Shown: positions 1 through 6,889 of the stretch, in pieces
How the letters are laid out: each line of letters starts with the position of its first letter
How positions within the stretch are numbered: the stretch's first letter is position 1
DNA from: Pseudomonas flavescens
GTDB lineage: Bacteria; Pseudomonadota; Gammaproteobacteria; Pseudomonadales; Pseudomonadaceae
Length of the DNA stretch: 64,000 nucleotides
Reading direction: 5' to 3'
Assembly (NCBI RefSeq): GCF_013408425.1
Contig: NZ_JACBYV010000001.1
Location: 62,001 to 126,000, forward strand
Made by a program: the position numbers and the translations under genes
Notes under the pieces: generated by a model
The model's input: only the letters and a program-made list of their open reading frames with translations
What the model was told of the DNA's origin: nothing
Databases searched by the model: none

Positions 1-522
1 CAGGGCGTGCATCGTGCCACCCGCATCGCCAGTCAGTTGCTGACCATGGCCCGTCTGGAGTCCCCTTCGCAGAGCCTGCAGCCCCTCGACCTGACTGCGG
101 TGGTGCGCGAGGAACTGGCCGATCTCGCGCCGCTGGCGCTGAACCGGCAGATCGAGCTGGAACTGGAGGCAGAGGAAGCCGTGGTGATTCAGGGCGAGCG
201 CGGTCTGATCGTCATCCTGCTGCAGAACCTGGTCAGCAACGCGCTGACCTTCTCCTCACCCGGCAGCGAAGTGAGCGTGCGGGTTCGCCGCGAAGGCAAG
301 GGCGTGCACCTGCAGGTGGTCGACCAGGGGCCCGGTGTCGAAGCTGCGCGGTTGCCGCGTCTGGGGGAGCGTTTCCACAGTGCGGGCAACCCTCAGGGCG
401 CAGGGCTGGGGCTGGCCATCGTCGGTATGATCGCTCGCCATCTGGGCGGCTCCATCGGCTTCGCCAACGCCAGCCCGCAGGGCTTCAGTGCGGTGGTCAG
501 GTTTCCCGACCCGGCGAGTTGA
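1..522 (+). CDS. Sensor histidine kinase, C-terminal part (5' end outside window)
   Basis: The reading frame is open from base 1, so the gene begins upstream of the window. The visible 173 codons are the end of a two-component sensor kinase. The helix just after the phospho-acceptor histidine is seen (RIASQLLTMARLE), followed by the ATP-binding HATPase_c domain with an N box (LVSNALTFS), a G1 box (DQGPGV) and a G2 box (GAGLGLAIV). The H box itself is outside. This arrangement resembles QseC/PmrB-type kinases, which autophosphorylate and pass phosphate to a response regulator usually encoded next to them; that gene would also lie outside. It converges on the minus-strand run that starts at 561, with only about 38 bp between. 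The family call is firm; the signal sensed cannot be known from this fragment. Confidence 0.9.
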   Translation, partial: QGVHRATRIASQLLTMARLESPSQSLQPLDLTAVVREELADLAPLALNRQIELELEAEEAVVIQGERGLIVILLQNLVSNALTFSSPGSEVSVRVRREGKGVHLQVVDQGPGVEAARLPRLGERFHSAGNPQGAGLGLAIVGMIARHLGGSIGFANASPQGFSAVVRFPDPAS

Positions 523-560
523 GCACTGGCGCTATTCGCTCGCGGCGCAGAGCGGGCCGT

Positions 561-896
561 TCAGGATTCGCCGTAGCGGGTTCGCAGGAGCGGCAGGCCG
601 GTTTCCTGCCAGAACACCAGACTGACCCGCCCGGATGACATGCCGCCGTGGCTGTAGCGGTCGACGAACACGCACGAGGTCGGCGAGTCCGCTCTCGTGC
701 CGACCAGCCGTTCGAAGGTCGCCTGCAGCAGCTCATCCAGCTGCGCTGCCGTTGCCGGAAGAGCGGTGCCTGCCAATGTCGCGGCCATGTCCGCCCACAG
801 GTAGGGATCGCCGCGCAATCCCCACTGTATCGGTTCGGGCTGGAAGAGTGCCGCCATGTCCTGACTGGTACCTGGGGTCATGGTTTCGCCAGCCAT
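561..896 (-). CDS. Hypothetical protein, last gene of the polysaccharide-type operon
   Basis: A 111-residue protein that I do not recognise. It has no signal peptide or membrane segment and is soluble-looking and acidic. It contains several Trp and Pro residues in the middle and a Ser/Gly stretch (YSHGGMSSGRVSLVFW) near the end. Its start abuts the stop codon of the HlyD-type gene (TAG directly followed by ATG), so it is almost certainly co-translated with it; a second ATG five codons in is a possible alternative start. The position as last gene of a run with a glycosyltransferase, an adaptor and an outer-membrane protein suggests an accessory role in the same process. This is inference from context only. 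Confidence 0.6.
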   Translation of the reverse strand: MAGETMTPGTSQDMAALFQPEPIQWGLRGDPYLWADMAATLAGTALPATAAQLDELLQATFERLVGTRADSPTSCVFVDRYSHGGMSSGRVSLVFWQETGLPLLRTRYGES

Positions 897-1934
897 CTAG
901 AAACGCATGCCGAACAGGGTGAAGCGCTCGTTCGGGAAGCGGACCCGCACCGGCAGCGAGTCCACGCGCCATTCGTTGGCCAGTGGTTCGGTGAAGCGAG
1001 CCGGTACCATCAGGCCGCGGGTCGGGCTGCGAAACGGCTGACGCAGGTCGCTGGGCAGCGGGTTGGCACTTTCCGCGGGGTTGATCACTTCGGCCCTGGT
1101 CCAGCCGCCGTCGGGCAGGCGCACGTCGAGCTGCGAACCCGGGGTGGCATGTTCGACGTCCTTGGGGTCCAGGTACACCCACAGTTGCGCCGGGCCGCTG
1201 CGCTCCAGGCGCATCAGCAAGGTGCCGGGACCCACGTTCTCGCCCGGTGCGGTGACCACTTCGGCAATCCGTCCCGGCTCGCTGGCGGCGACCTTCAGTT
1301 GCTGCAATTGTCCGGTCAGCCACTGGCGTTCGAGTTGTTGCTGGCGCTCATAGCGGTCGCTTTCGCTGCTGCCGCCACCACTGAGGCTTCGTTCGAAGGC
1401 CAGCAATTCGGCCTGACGGCTATCCAGCGCGTTCTGCGCCTCGACCAGCTCGCCGCGGGTGGCGGCACCTTGCTGCACCAGGCGACGGGTGTCGTTGACC
1501 CGCTGTGAGGCCCGGTTGACCAGGCTCTGCAGGACCGCACGATTGCGTGTGCCGAGATCACCGAGCGGCGCGGCGGCAGGTGCTGCACTGCCTTGCAGCA
1601 GGTTGAGGCGCAAACGCCACTCGGGGTTGTCGAGTTCCACCAGCGGCGCGCCGACGTCCACGTGATCACCTGCCTGCACGGCGATGTTCCTGACCTGGCC
1701 GGGCTGCATGGCGCGTACTTCCAGGGTCGGCAAGCGGACCAGCGCCGGCGCCTCGATGCGCACCAGCTCGAGGCCGTAGCGACCGGCCAGCCACAGGGCG
1801 GGCAACAGAATCAGGAACAGGATCAGGTACCAGCGCAGGCGAAACGCCAGGCGCTTGCCGGGGGCGTAGAGCACCTCCACGCCATTGTCCTGGGTCGGGT
1901 GTCTTTCCTTGGGGCTATTGAAACGTATCTTCAT
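897..1934 (-). CDS. HlyD-family membrane fusion (periplasmic adaptor) protein
   Basis: This 345-residue protein has a short cytoplasmic N-terminus, one transmembrane helix at about residues 33-50 (WYLILFLILLPALWLAG), and then a periplasmic part. That part holds a lipoyl/barrel-sandwich motif (LEVRAMQPGQVRNIAVQAGD), a long predicted coiled coil (about 125-205) and a return barrel half (EVVTAPGENVGPGTLLMRLE). This is the classic HlyD/EmrA adaptor layout that links an inner-membrane partner to a TolC-type outer-membrane channel. Its start overlaps the stop of the TolC-like gene by 4 bp (ATGA), indicating translational coupling. No ABC transporter or RND pump gene is adjacent; the only inner-membrane partner in the run is the glycosyltransferase at 4033-5361. 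The adaptor may therefore serve polysaccharide export (inference). Confidence 0.85.
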   Translation of the reverse strand: MKIRFNSPKERHPTQDNGVEVLYAPGKRLAFRLRWYLILFLILLPALWLAGRYGLELVRIEAPALVRLPTLEVRAMQPGQVRNIAVQAGDHVDVGAPLVELDNPEWRLRLNLLQGSAAPAAAPLGDLGTRNRAVLQSLVNRASQRVNDTRRLVQQGAATRGELVEAQNALDSRQAELLAFERSLSGGGSSESDRYERQQQLERQWLTGQLQQLKVAASEPGRIAEVVTAPGENVGPGTLLMRLERSGPAQLWVYLDPKDVEHATPGSQLDVRLPDGGWTRAEVINPAESANPLPSDLRQPFRSPTRGLMVPARFTEPLANEWRVDSLPVRVRFPNERFTLFGMRF

Positions 1935-4018
1935 CGGCTTCTCGGGTAATCAGTCCAGGATTGCCAGTCGATTCCGCCCAATCCAGCCGGGTGCAGAACG
2001 TTCTGCCAGTTCAGTACCTGTTGTTGCAATTGCTCATGGGACGCGTCGGCCCAGCTCAGATCGGCGGGTTGATCGACCTCCACGCTCTGCGCCAGACGCA
2101 GCTTCAGCGCCGGCCATTGCCTGGCGATGGCCAGGGCGCGGTTGGCGCTGCTCTGCGGGCTGCGGGTGTAGATCATCAGGCTGATCTCGCCCACCCCGAT
2201 GCGCTGCAGTTCGCAAGGCACACAGGGATTGCGCGCGGCTTCTTCGGCGAACCAGCGCGGGTGGCTGGACAGGTTGATCGGCCAGGGTGCGGCAGCCTTG
2301 GCTTCGCGCAGGGTGTCGAGCCAGTCGCGCAGGCGTTGATCCGGGACCGGCCAGCCGAGCTGCTCGACTTCCAGATCCAGGTGCAGTGCATCGAAAGGCA
2401 GGTCCCGGAGTTGCCCGATCAGGCTGATCAGCCCCTGGCGCTGGCGCGCTTTCATCCAGTCCGGATCACCGAGCAGCAGGGTGACTTGCATATTCTGTGC
2501 GTGAGCGGCCTGCAGCAGTTCGGCCAGTGCCTGGCGGGTGTTGCGCATATCGGCGACCTGCAAGCTGGTCAGCCCGACGTGCAACTGGCTGATACCGGCC
2601 TGCTGCAAGGCGCTCAACTGGCCGGGGCGCTTGTCGGGGTCGAGCAGCGCCGTGCTGTCCCAGATGTAGACGCCCTGATTCCATTGGGTTTGCGTGGCCA
2701 CCTGGGCGGGCATCACGGTGTTTTCACCCTGCCAGTGCACCACACGGTTACCGAGCAGGCGTTCGAAACCGGCGCTGTCATCGCCGAACAGGCGCAGCGC
2801 CGAGTCCTGCAGCCAGGCACCGTGCCAGGCGGAGATCTGTGCGAACCCGGCGTTGTAATGATCGACCTGGGCCTGCAGCAGCCGCAGGCTGGCTTCACCC
2901 GCATCCAGGCTGCCGCGCTGGCGTCGTTCGGCGATGATCGTGTCCAGCGCCTCACGGCGCTCGCTGCGCCACTGGTATTCATTGAGTTCGCGGCGCTGCT
3001 GTTCCAGCACCTTGCCCAGCTCGCGCAGCACGTTGCCGCGCTCGCGTTCCAGCGCCTGCACGGCGGCCTGGTAGCGTGCCTCACCCTCACGGCCACGGGC
3101 AGAGCCGTAGTCGAGCAGGTCGAATGGAGCGGAGAAGGTGATACCGGCGCTCAGGCCACTGCCGTCATCGCTCGCTCCACTGCGCTGTTCCAGGGTCTGG
3201 GCGACGTTCACATAGGATTCTATGGAGCTGTACCAGGGCTGCTTGCGGCCCAGTTCGGCGTTGGCCAATTCGGCGCTGCGCCCGGCCACGCGCGGGTTGT
3301 CCTCCAGCTGCGTTTGCCAGGCCTGCAGCGGTTGCGGCTCACTAGCCAGGGCGGTTGCGACCGGTGTGTCATGGGCATCGACCTGTACGCCGAGGCTTTG
3401 CAGGCTGGCGCGGATATCTTCCAGCAGGCCATTCTGCATGGCGCAGCGGCGGCTCACTGCCGTCCATTCGCTGCGCATCAGTTGCGCGTCGGAGGGCAGA
3501 ATCCAGTTGCCGCTCAGACGCGTCTGCACCTGTTGGTCGGCATCACGGGCCGCTTGCTGAACGCCTTCGCAGAGCTTCTGTTCCTCCGTCGCGCGCCACC
3601 AGTCCGCGTAGGTGCTGCGGATCGCCAGACGCTGCTGGGCACGCTGGTAGCCCTGTTCGATCTCGCCGAGACGAATGTCGCGTTCGCTGTCGCGCACCGC
3701 ATCCACACGGCGGCGCAGGCTGCCGAGCAGGGGATAGCGCACGCCAACCGCGAAGCTTCGGCCGTAGTAATCATCGCGCACGTCGTCGGTCACCAGTTCG
3801 CGGTAACGGCCGACGTTGGCATTGCCGAACATCTCCCAGCCGGATTCGCTTTCGCGCTGGTCGCGAGCGGCATAGCGCGCTTGCAGTTCGGCATTGACCG
3901 CCTGGTTGCCGTCACCGGCCTGTTGCAAGGCCTGCTCCAGGGTCAGTGGTGCGGCGCTGGCCAGCAGCGGCGCGCAGCACAGCAGCGGCAGCAGACGTGA
4001 AGGTCGTGGTGCAGTCAT
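1931..4018 (-). CDS. TolC-like outer-membrane protein fused to a C-terminal TIM-barrel-like domain
   Basis: At 695 residues this is far longer than a normal TolC-family protein (about 420-490). A Sec signal peptide (cleavage near ASAAP, about residue 23) is followed by a helical TolC/OEP region to about residue 415, with the expected duplicated helical hairpins and amphipathic strands. From about 430 to the end lies a second domain with alternating strands and helices. Strand-end acidic residues there (for example DALHLDLEVEQLGWP and GEISLMIYTRSP) look like a glycoside-hydrolase-type TIM barrel of the kind found in exopolysaccharide-processing proteins. I cannot assign a GH family. The gene overlaps the adaptor by 4 bp and follows the glycosyltransferase by 14 bp. 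The fusion suggests that one polypeptide both exports and trims or binds a glycan. The TolC part is secure; the enzymatic nature of the second domain is inferred. Confidence 0.8.
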   Translation of the reverse strand: MTAPRPSRLLPLLCCAPLLASAAPLTLEQALQQAGDGNQAVNAELQARYAARDQRESESGWEMFGNANVGRYRELVTDDVRDDYYGRSFAVGVRYPLLGSLRRRVDAVRDSERDIRLGEIEQGYQRAQQRLAIRSTYADWWRATEEQKLCEGVQQAARDADQQVQTRLSGNWILPSDAQLMRSEWTAVSRRCAMQNGLLEDIRASLQSLGVQVDAHDTPVATALASEPQPLQAWQTQLEDNPRVAGRSAELANAELGRKQPWYSSIESYVNVAQTLEQRSGASDDGSGLSAGITFSAPFDLLDYGSARGREGEARYQAAVQALERERGNVLRELGKVLEQQRRELNEYQWRSERREALDTIIAERRQRGSLDAGEASLRLLQAQVDHYNAGFAQISAWHGAWLQDSALRLFGDDSAGFERLLGNRVVHWQGENTVMPAQVATQTQWNQGVYIWDSTALLDPDKRPGQLSALQQAGISQLHVGLTSLQVADMRNTRQALAELLQAAHAQNMQVTLLLGDPDWMKARQRQGLISLIGQLRDLPFDALHLDLEVEQLGWPVPDQRLRDWLDTLREAKAAAPWPINLSSHPRWFAEEAARNPCVPCELQRIGVGEISLMIYTRSPQSSANRALAIARQWPALKLRLAQSVEVDQPADLSWADASHEQLQQQVLNWQNVLHPAGLGGIDWQSWTDYPRSR

Positions 4019-4032
4019 CGAATATCAAAGCC

Positions 4033-5361
4033 CTAGAAGCGGTTGGCCCGTTTGAGAACCCACCAGGGCGCCATGCTCGATTCCTCGTGCCCGCGCCGCA
4101 GGGTTTCATTGAGAATGGCGACCACGCTCCAGCAGCGCAGGGCGTACATCGCCAAGGGGTAGAAAGGCAGCACCCAGATCAGCGCCAGGTCCTGACGTGG
4201 CCGCTCGCTGACCATCAGCATCAGGCCCAGGTACAGCAATGCACTCATCATCAGGTACAGCGCGTAGATCAGCAGCGAATAGAAAATCAGTGCGGTGAAC
4301 GGCAGGATGATCACCGCCACGAGGCTGTAGCCAAGGATGATGAAGGGCAGCACCAGTTGGAAGAACAGCCCGCTGACCATCAGCATCAGGAAGTTCGGCC
4401 AGCCGAGCAGGCGCGGCGTGAACACATGCCGATGCTTGCGTACGTAGACGAAGAACAGGTCACCGTCCCAGCGCAGGCGCTGGTCGAGAAAGCTGCGCAG
4501 GGTCGCCGGTGCATCGGTGTGGCCGATGGCCTGGGGTTCGAACGGGATGCGCAGGCCGTAGCGGCGAAAGTACGCCTTGATGCGCAGGGTCAGGTCCAGG
4601 TCTTCGGCGGTGTGGGTGTCCCAGCCGCCGATCTGCTGGAGGAAGCTGCGGCGGAAGGCGCCGAAGGCCCCGGACACGTTGTTGACCAGATTCCACTCGG
4701 CCAGGCCGATCTTGCACATATGGATCGACAGCAGGTATTCCAGCGCCTGAATGCGTGCCACCCATGACTGCCTGGCGTTGCGTACGCGCAGGCTGCCGGC
4801 GACGGCGGGCACCTTGGGATCGCGGAAGTGGCTGACCATGCGCACCACCATGTCGTTATCGAACGAGGTGTCGCCATCGACGTTGATGAGGATCTCGCCG
4901 CTGCTGTAGGCCAGCCCGGTATTGAGTGATGACACCCGGCCGCCGCGCTGCCATTTGGCGACGGGGCGGATCACCCGATTGCGCGGCAGGCGCTGCTCGG
5001 CCTTGAAGCGGCGCACCACCTCGGTGGTCGCGCCGTTGACTGCGGCGCCATCGATGATCGGAATGATCTCGATCATGCCGGGGTAGGTTTGCTCGGCCAG
5101 ACTGCGCAGGGTCAATTCGACATCGCGGCCTTCGCTGTAGCAGGTGATGATGCACGACACCCGTGGGTGCCAGGTGTTGTGCACCGGCAACGCGCTGCGT
5201 TTGCGCACGAACCAGCGCAGGGTACCGAGCAACACCATCAGGTTGAGCGGCACCTCCAGCAGCAGGAAGTATGGGAACACCATGAGAAACAGCCGCCAGT
5301 GGCCGTTGGCGCCGTAGATCTCGCCCAGCCAGGCGTGCAGGTGCTCGACCAGCGCGTTCAT
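4033..5361 (-). CDS. Processive family-2 glycosyltransferase, membrane-bound
   Basis: This 442-residue protein of the cellulose/poly-GlcNAc/hyaluronan synthase type is predicted to polymerise a glycan from nucleotide sugar at the inner membrane. An N-terminal hydrophobic segment (about 24-45) precedes the GT-A domain with the full processive signature: Asp104 (IIDGAA), D162-x-D164 (NVDGDTS), E253-D254 (TAEDLDL) and the QxxRW motif at 294-298 (QRLRW). C-terminal hydrophobic helices follow (about 325-415). I start it at the ATG at 5361, which shares one base with the stop of the upstream gene (TGATG); the GTG one codon earlier is less likely. Its partners downstream are TolC-like and HlyD-like proteins rather than BcsB/BcsC or PgaA/PgaB types. 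The sugar cannot be told from sequence. Confidence 0.88.
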   Translation of the reverse strand: MNALVEHLHAWLGEIYGANGHWRLFLMVFPYFLLLEVPLNLMVLLGTLRWFVRKRSALPVHNTWHPRVSCIITCYSEGRDVELTLRSLAEQTYPGMIEIIPIIDGAAVNGATTEVVRRFKAEQRLPRNRVIRPVAKWQRGGRVSSLNTGLAYSSGEILINVDGDTSFDNDMVVRMVSHFRDPKVPAVAGSLRVRNARQSWVARIQALEYLLSIHMCKIGLAEWNLVNNVSGAFGAFRRSFLQQIGGWDTHTAEDLDLTLRIKAYFRRYGLRIPFEPQAIGHTDAPATLRSFLDQRLRWDGDLFFVYVRKHRHVFTPRLLGWPNFLMLMVSGLFFQLVLPFIILGYSLVAVIILPFTALIFYSLLIYALYLMMSALLYLGLMLMVSERPRQDLALIWVLPFYPLAMYALRCWSVVAILNETLRRGHEESSMAPWWVLKRANRF

Positions 5362-6737
5362 CACAGTTCTCCGGCGAGGCGCGCCATCAGCAGCTCGGCG
5401 TCTTCCTTGTCGATCAGGCCTGCGGGAGCGACGCAGCCACTGGTGGTCAGGCGGATGTCCTGCAGATCCTCGCCAACGAACAGCTCGCTGATTTCATTGA
5501 TGCGCTCGGTCACCCGGCGCAGGCCTGCGGAGTCGGTGTACATCAGCAGCAGCCAGAGTTGTTCCTCGCTGGTCCGCGTGCAGCGGTCGGTGTCGCGAAT
5601 GGCCACCTGAATGCGTTCGATCAGCGTGTCGAGCAAGGCGTGGCCACGCTGCGGGCCGAGACGTTCGAGTACCCGGCCGAGGTTGCGAAAACGCATGCCG
5701 AGCAGCGCGAAGGTCGGTGCCTTGTGTCGCTCGATCAATTCCAGCTGCCAGTCCAGCAAGGTCTTGAAGGTATTGGCACCGACCACCGACAGGCCATTGA
5801 AGTAGTTGTCGGTGTTACGCTCCAGGCCCTGGCGGGCGGTGAGCAGGCCACCTTCGGAAAGCTGGTAGTCGCGGATCTCGCGGACCTGCAGCTCGTCCGG
5901 TGCGTGGTGTTCGCCGCAATCCAGGCAGCGGGCCTGCACGTCGGCGTCGACGAAGAAGGCATCGCAGCTGTTGCAGTTGTAGTTTTCCAGCGGCCGGTCG
6001 TAGTCGGTACCGATATGGCGCAGGCGGGTCAGGCAGTTGGGGCAGACCAGCGCGCCATCCTTGAGGTATTCGGTCTGGGCGCCGATGTGCCCGCAGGTGA
6101 AGCAATGCAGCGACGGCTGCCGGACGATATCCAGGGAATTGCATTCCACGCACACGTCGACGTAGTTCAGGTGGCCACTGCCACAACTGCGGCACAGGCG
6201 AATGCGGTCGACCAGCGCGCTGCTGTCGAGCAGGTTGCGTTGTGCCAGATTCTGCACCAGCGCCAGGCCGTTGACCTGGTCGTCGCCCATGGCCTCGGCC
6301 AGCGGGTAGACGTAATGGCGGGCCGACTGCGGCGCGCGCACGGCGTTGAGCGTACCGGGGGCGCGTAACCACAGGTAGGCGAGCAACTGTGCTTCCAGGC
6401 CTTCGGGAGCGCGACCGTTATTGAAGACGTTGAGGCGTTCGAGCCATTGTTGCCAGGCCTGCTGGATCACGCTGGTCTGCAGTGGCGGTGGCCCATCGCT
6501 CAACGCTTTGGCCAGTGGCCCTTGGCTGGTGCAGTAGATCAGTGTCAGCCGATAGGCAGGTTGCCGACGCAGCGCCTGCAGCATGGTCAGGTTCTCGGCA
6601 TCGGTGGCGCTCAGCACGACGACGTCGAAAGCCGTGGCTTGCAGCAGGGAGGGCAGATCGCTGAAACGAGTGGCGACAGAAAGGCGCGCATCGTGGCCTG
6701 GGGCAACTTCAGCGATGCGAATGGTCAATTCGGTCAT
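5361..6737 (-). CDS. TackOD1 zinc-ribbon regulator with degenerate GGDEF domain
   Basis: A 458-residue cytoplasmic protein in three parts. Residues 1-100 resemble a receiver/PAS-like alpha-beta fold without a clear phospho-acceptor. Residues about 180-275 hold six CxxC pairs (182/185, 196/199, 212/215, 232/235, 255/258, 271/274), the pattern of the TackOD1 (thaumarchaeal output domain 1) zinc-binding module. Residues about 325-458 resemble a GGDEF domain but have SEEQLW where GGDEF would stand, so diguanylate cyclase activity is unlikely. It is the first gene of the tight block with the glycosyltransferase (1-bp overlap), which suggests that it controls polymer synthesis, perhaps by sensing c-di-GMP, metal or redox state through the cysteines. 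That role is inference; the domain reading is fairly strong. Confidence 0.8.
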   Translation of the reverse strand: MTELTIRIAEVAPGHDARLSVATRFSDLPSLLQATAFDVVVLSATDAENLTMLQALRRQPAYRLTLIYCTSQGPLAKALSDGPPPLQTSVIQQAWQQWLERLNVFNNGRAPEGLEAQLLAYLWLRAPGTLNAVRAPQSARHYVYPLAEAMGDDQVNGLALVQNLAQRNLLDSSALVDRIRLCRSCGSGHLNYVDVCVECNSLDIVRQPSLHCFTCGHIGAQTEYLKDGALVCPNCLTRLRHIGTDYDRPLENYNCNSCDAFFVDADVQARCLDCGEHHAPDELQVREIRDYQLSEGGLLTARQGLERNTDNYFNGLSVVGANTFKTLLDWQLELIERHKAPTFALLGMRFRNLGRVLERLGPQRGHALLDTLIERIQVAIRDTDRCTRTSEEQLWLLLMYTDSAGLRRVTERINEISELFVGEDLQDIRLTTSGCVAPAGLIDKEDAELLMARLAGEL

Positions 6738-6889
6738 CGGCTATTCCAGTCAGGGGGCAGAGGTCCGACTGGGCCTTACTTCGAAAAGTTCTACATAAAC
6801 GATTTGATGTACAAGTATCGATGCAGGATATTTGCGCCAGCGCACAATCCTGAAAATCGGCGTACAAACTTCAGTATCGCCGACGATCG
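6738..6889 (-). promoter_or_regulatory. AT-richer gap, probable promoter region for the glycosyltransferase block
   Basis: The 152 bp between the DUF4105 gene and the TackOD1 gene is clearly richer in A/T than the surrounding coding DNA, notably around 6780-6885. On the minus strand TTGTAC followed 15 bp later by TAGAAC is a weak sigma-70-like pair. The gap is the only sizeable break in this eight-gene minus-strand run, so a separate promoter here is plausible. No terminator hairpin is obvious, so read-through from upstream is also possible. Confidence 0.35.

Noticed and set aside
1961..4000. 679-codon plus-strand frame opposite the TolC fusion
   Set aside because: Antisense shadow; Gln/Ala/Leu-rich composition without a domain.
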